Positions 9,482 to 10,293 of a stretch of 10,293 nt of DNA are shown here, in pieces; within the stretch, counting starts at the first letter, position 1; every line of letters starts with the position of its first letter. The notes beneath the pieces are model-generated. The model made no database searches and had not been told where the DNA came from. It worked only from the letters and a program-made list of their open reading frames with translations. The stretch comes from an uncultured Alistipes sp. (GTDB taxonomy: Bacteria; Bacteroidota; Bacteroidia; Bacteroidales; Rikenellaceae), in contig URBJ01000080.1 of assembly GCA_900546005.1 (NCBI GenBank), positions 1 through 10,293 of the forward strand, read 5' to 3'. Position numbers and translations under genes: made by a program.

Positions 9482-9541
9482 TATATTTTCAGAAACAGGT
9501 CGATGTAATAGGACTTACACAAATGCTGTACCGAAAATATA
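9482..9541 (-). repeat. 9-bp inverted repeat in the leader of the PepSY-like gene
   Basis: TATATTTTC at 9482-9490 is the exact reverse complement of GAAAATATA at 9533-9541, with a 42-bp spacer. On the minus strand the second arm ends five bases before the ATG at 9477. If transcription starts upstream of 9541, the leader RNA could close a stem right next to the start codon. Alternatively it could be a DNA dyad bound by a regulator, although the 42-bp spacing is long for one dimer. Both arms are A/T-rich, so chance is a real possibility. Confidence 0.4.
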
Positions 9542-9548
9542 ACGCAAA
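9520..9548 (-). promoter_or_regulatory. Weak promoter candidate for the PepSY-like gene
   Basis: Read on the minus strand, a TTTG (9548-9545) is followed 17 bp later by AGCATTTG (9527-9520), which matches six of eight positions of the Bacteroidetes TAnnTTTG box. A second candidate box, TATATTTT (9541-9534), matches seven of eight but has no TTTG at the right distance. The location is sensible, downstream of a terminator-like hairpin and before the start codon. The motif match is not strong. Confidence 0.22.
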
Positions 9549-9550
9549 TG

Positions 9551-9597
9551 GGGAGAGAGAAGTTACAACGATGTTTCCGATTAAATTTCTCTCTCCC
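9551..9597 (-). terminator. Probable terminator hairpin after the TolC-family gene
   Basis: Arms GGGAGAGAGAA (9551-9561) and TTCTCTCTCCC (9587-9597) pair perfectly over 11 bp. Three further pairs inside (one G-U) leave a loop of about 19 bases. It lies 26 bp after the TolC stop in the minus-strand direction. On that strand the stem is followed by CATTTGCGTT, a short and imperfect U-tract, so termination may be partial. The G-run next to it (seven C on the + strand, 9599-9605) adds a G-rich entry to the hairpin. The arms are nearly the same as those of the rpoC terminator. Confidence 0.55.
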
Positions 9598-9623
9598 TCC
9601 CCCCCTTAATTTATGTTATGGAA

Positions 9624-10293
9624 TCAGCTGCCGAAATCGAGCGGTTGTCCGGCGTAGAAGTCGAGAATTTTCCGTCGGAAGATAAATTCGAATTTCGCCT
9701 GCACCATCTCTGATTCGGAACGGATCATACGGTTCTTGGCGTCGTTATAGTCGAAGATGGTCGAACGTCCGGCTGCGGTTTTCTCCTCTTGGTAGCGGAA
9801 TGCCTCCCGGGCAGCCTCGAGTGACTTCTCGGACGAAAGGAATTTCTGATAGGCCGCGTCAGCATTGTAGTAACTCTGTTCGATCTCCTTGCGCAGATTC
9901 CGTTGAGCTTCAGTAACGGCCAATTCTTGACTCTTGATACTGTTCTGGGCCGAGCGAATGTTGTTGCGTGTCGAGAAACGGTTGAAGATCGGAATGCTGA
10001 CGTTCAGTCCGATGTATTCGCTGCCGTTGTATTTGAGTTGTTTGAAAAATGCAACGTTCTGCGCATGTTCCGCGATCGAGTAGTAGTATCCGTTGTTGTA
10101 TCCGAATCCCAAAGAGACCGACGGGTATAGGGCTGATTTTGCGGATTTCAAGGTCGAATAGCTGCTCTCTAACCGGAGTTTCTCGGCCAAAATACCCGGA
10201 CGGTTGCCTACTGCATAGTCGTAGATTACGTTCGGTTGTTCCATCCGGCTCATTGAGGCTAAGGTAATCGTACCCAAGTCGGGCGTTGCGATA
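9624..10293 (-). CDS. TolC-family outer-membrane efflux protein (C-terminal part)
   Basis: This is the outer-membrane channel of a tripartite efflux or export system, which joins an inner-membrane pump through a periplasmic adaptor. Only the last 222 codons are in the window; the frame is open to the right edge, so the N-terminal half and the signal peptide are outside. Visible in order: a strand pair YPSVSLGFGYNNGYYYS (about 10080-10140); a second membrane-hairpin region YIGLNVSIPIFNRFSTRNNI (about 9965-10025); then a long helical coiled-coil region rich in A, Q, E and K (NLRKEIEQSYYNADAAY and on); the AGRSTIFDYNDAKNRMIRSE segment; and the C-terminal signature KILDFYAGQPL. That ending is common in Bacteroidetes TolC proteins paired with HlyD-like adaptors and MacB-type ABC or RND pumps. 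The partner genes would lie beyond the right edge. It seems to be the last gene of its transcript, because a hairpin follows. Confidence 0.93.
   Translation of the reverse strand, partial: IATPDLGTITLASMSRMEQPNVIYDYAVGNRPGILAEKLRLESSYSTLKSAKSALYPSVSLGFGYNNGYYYSIAEHAQNVAFFKQLKYNGSEYIGLNVSIPIFNRFSTRNNIRSAQNSIKSQELAVTEAQRNLRKEIEQSYYNADAAYQKFLSSEKSLEAAREAFRYQEEKTAAGRSTIFDYNDAKNRMIRSESEMVQAKFEFIFRRKILDFYAGQPLDFGS

Noticed and set aside
9478..9522. GTG at 9522 as the start of the PepSY-like gene
   Set aside because: It would add a charged 15-residue stretch before the signal peptide; the ATG at 9477 gives a textbook MKK start.
9226..9609. Plus-strand frame opposite the PepSY-like gene
   Set aside because: The minus-strand gene has a clear signal peptide and family match. 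This frame has neither and crosses the hairpin.
1..10293. CRISPR arrays, tRNA or rRNA genes, insertion sequences, phage or defence genes
   Set aside because: I looked on both strands and saw no spaced identical repeats, cloverleaf arms, transposase motifs or terminal inverted repeats with target duplications.

Overview
The window is most likely a chromosomal segment from a Bacteroidales bacterium. The RNA polymerase proteins are of the Bacteroides/Alistipes type (RpoB about 1270 aa, RpoC about 1416 aa, each with a lineage-specific insertion). None of the genes has a well-placed Shine-Dalgarno sequence, and starts are preceded by A/T-rich leaders. The PepSY-like secreted protein belongs to a family typical of gut Bacteroidetes. 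Moderate GC content would suit Rikenellaceae/Alistipes, but genus cannot be settled from this sequence alone.

Layout. Positions 1-65 are the tail of the spacer upstream of rpoB (rplL would be expected further upstream), with a small stem-loop. rpoB (66-3884, +) and rpoC (3997-8247, +) encode the beta and beta-prime subunits of RNA polymerase and are separated by a 112-bp spacer that can fold in alternative ways. A strong intrinsic terminator (8269-8313) follows rpoC. After it lies a 219-bp gene-free stretch (8314-8532) containing an unusual, almost pure purine tract on the + strand and a possible promoter. Next comes a YbaK/ProX-type deacylase that edits mischarged tRNA-Pro (8533-9024, +). 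Only 18 bp separate its stop codon from that of a convergent gene on the minus strand, a small exported protein with a PepSY-like fold (9043-9477). Upstream of that gene is a 146-bp spacer (9478-9623) with a second GGGAGAGAGA hairpin and a 9-bp inverted repeat. At the right edge is the C-terminal half of a TolC-family outer-membrane efflux protein (9624-10293, minus), cut off by the window.

How the parts relate. rpoB-rpoC is the end of the classic ribosomal protein/RNA polymerase operon and is cleanly closed by its terminator. The deacylase is probably its own transcription unit and supports translation fidelity. The minus-strand TolC gene looks like the last gene of an efflux operon that continues beyond the right edge; the PepSY-like gene downstream of it is probably separately transcribed.

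I found no evidence for a new multi-gene system. The most unusual material is intergenic: the purine tract after rpoC, the reuse of the same hairpin arm in two terminator-like structures, and the dyad in front of the PepSY-like gene.
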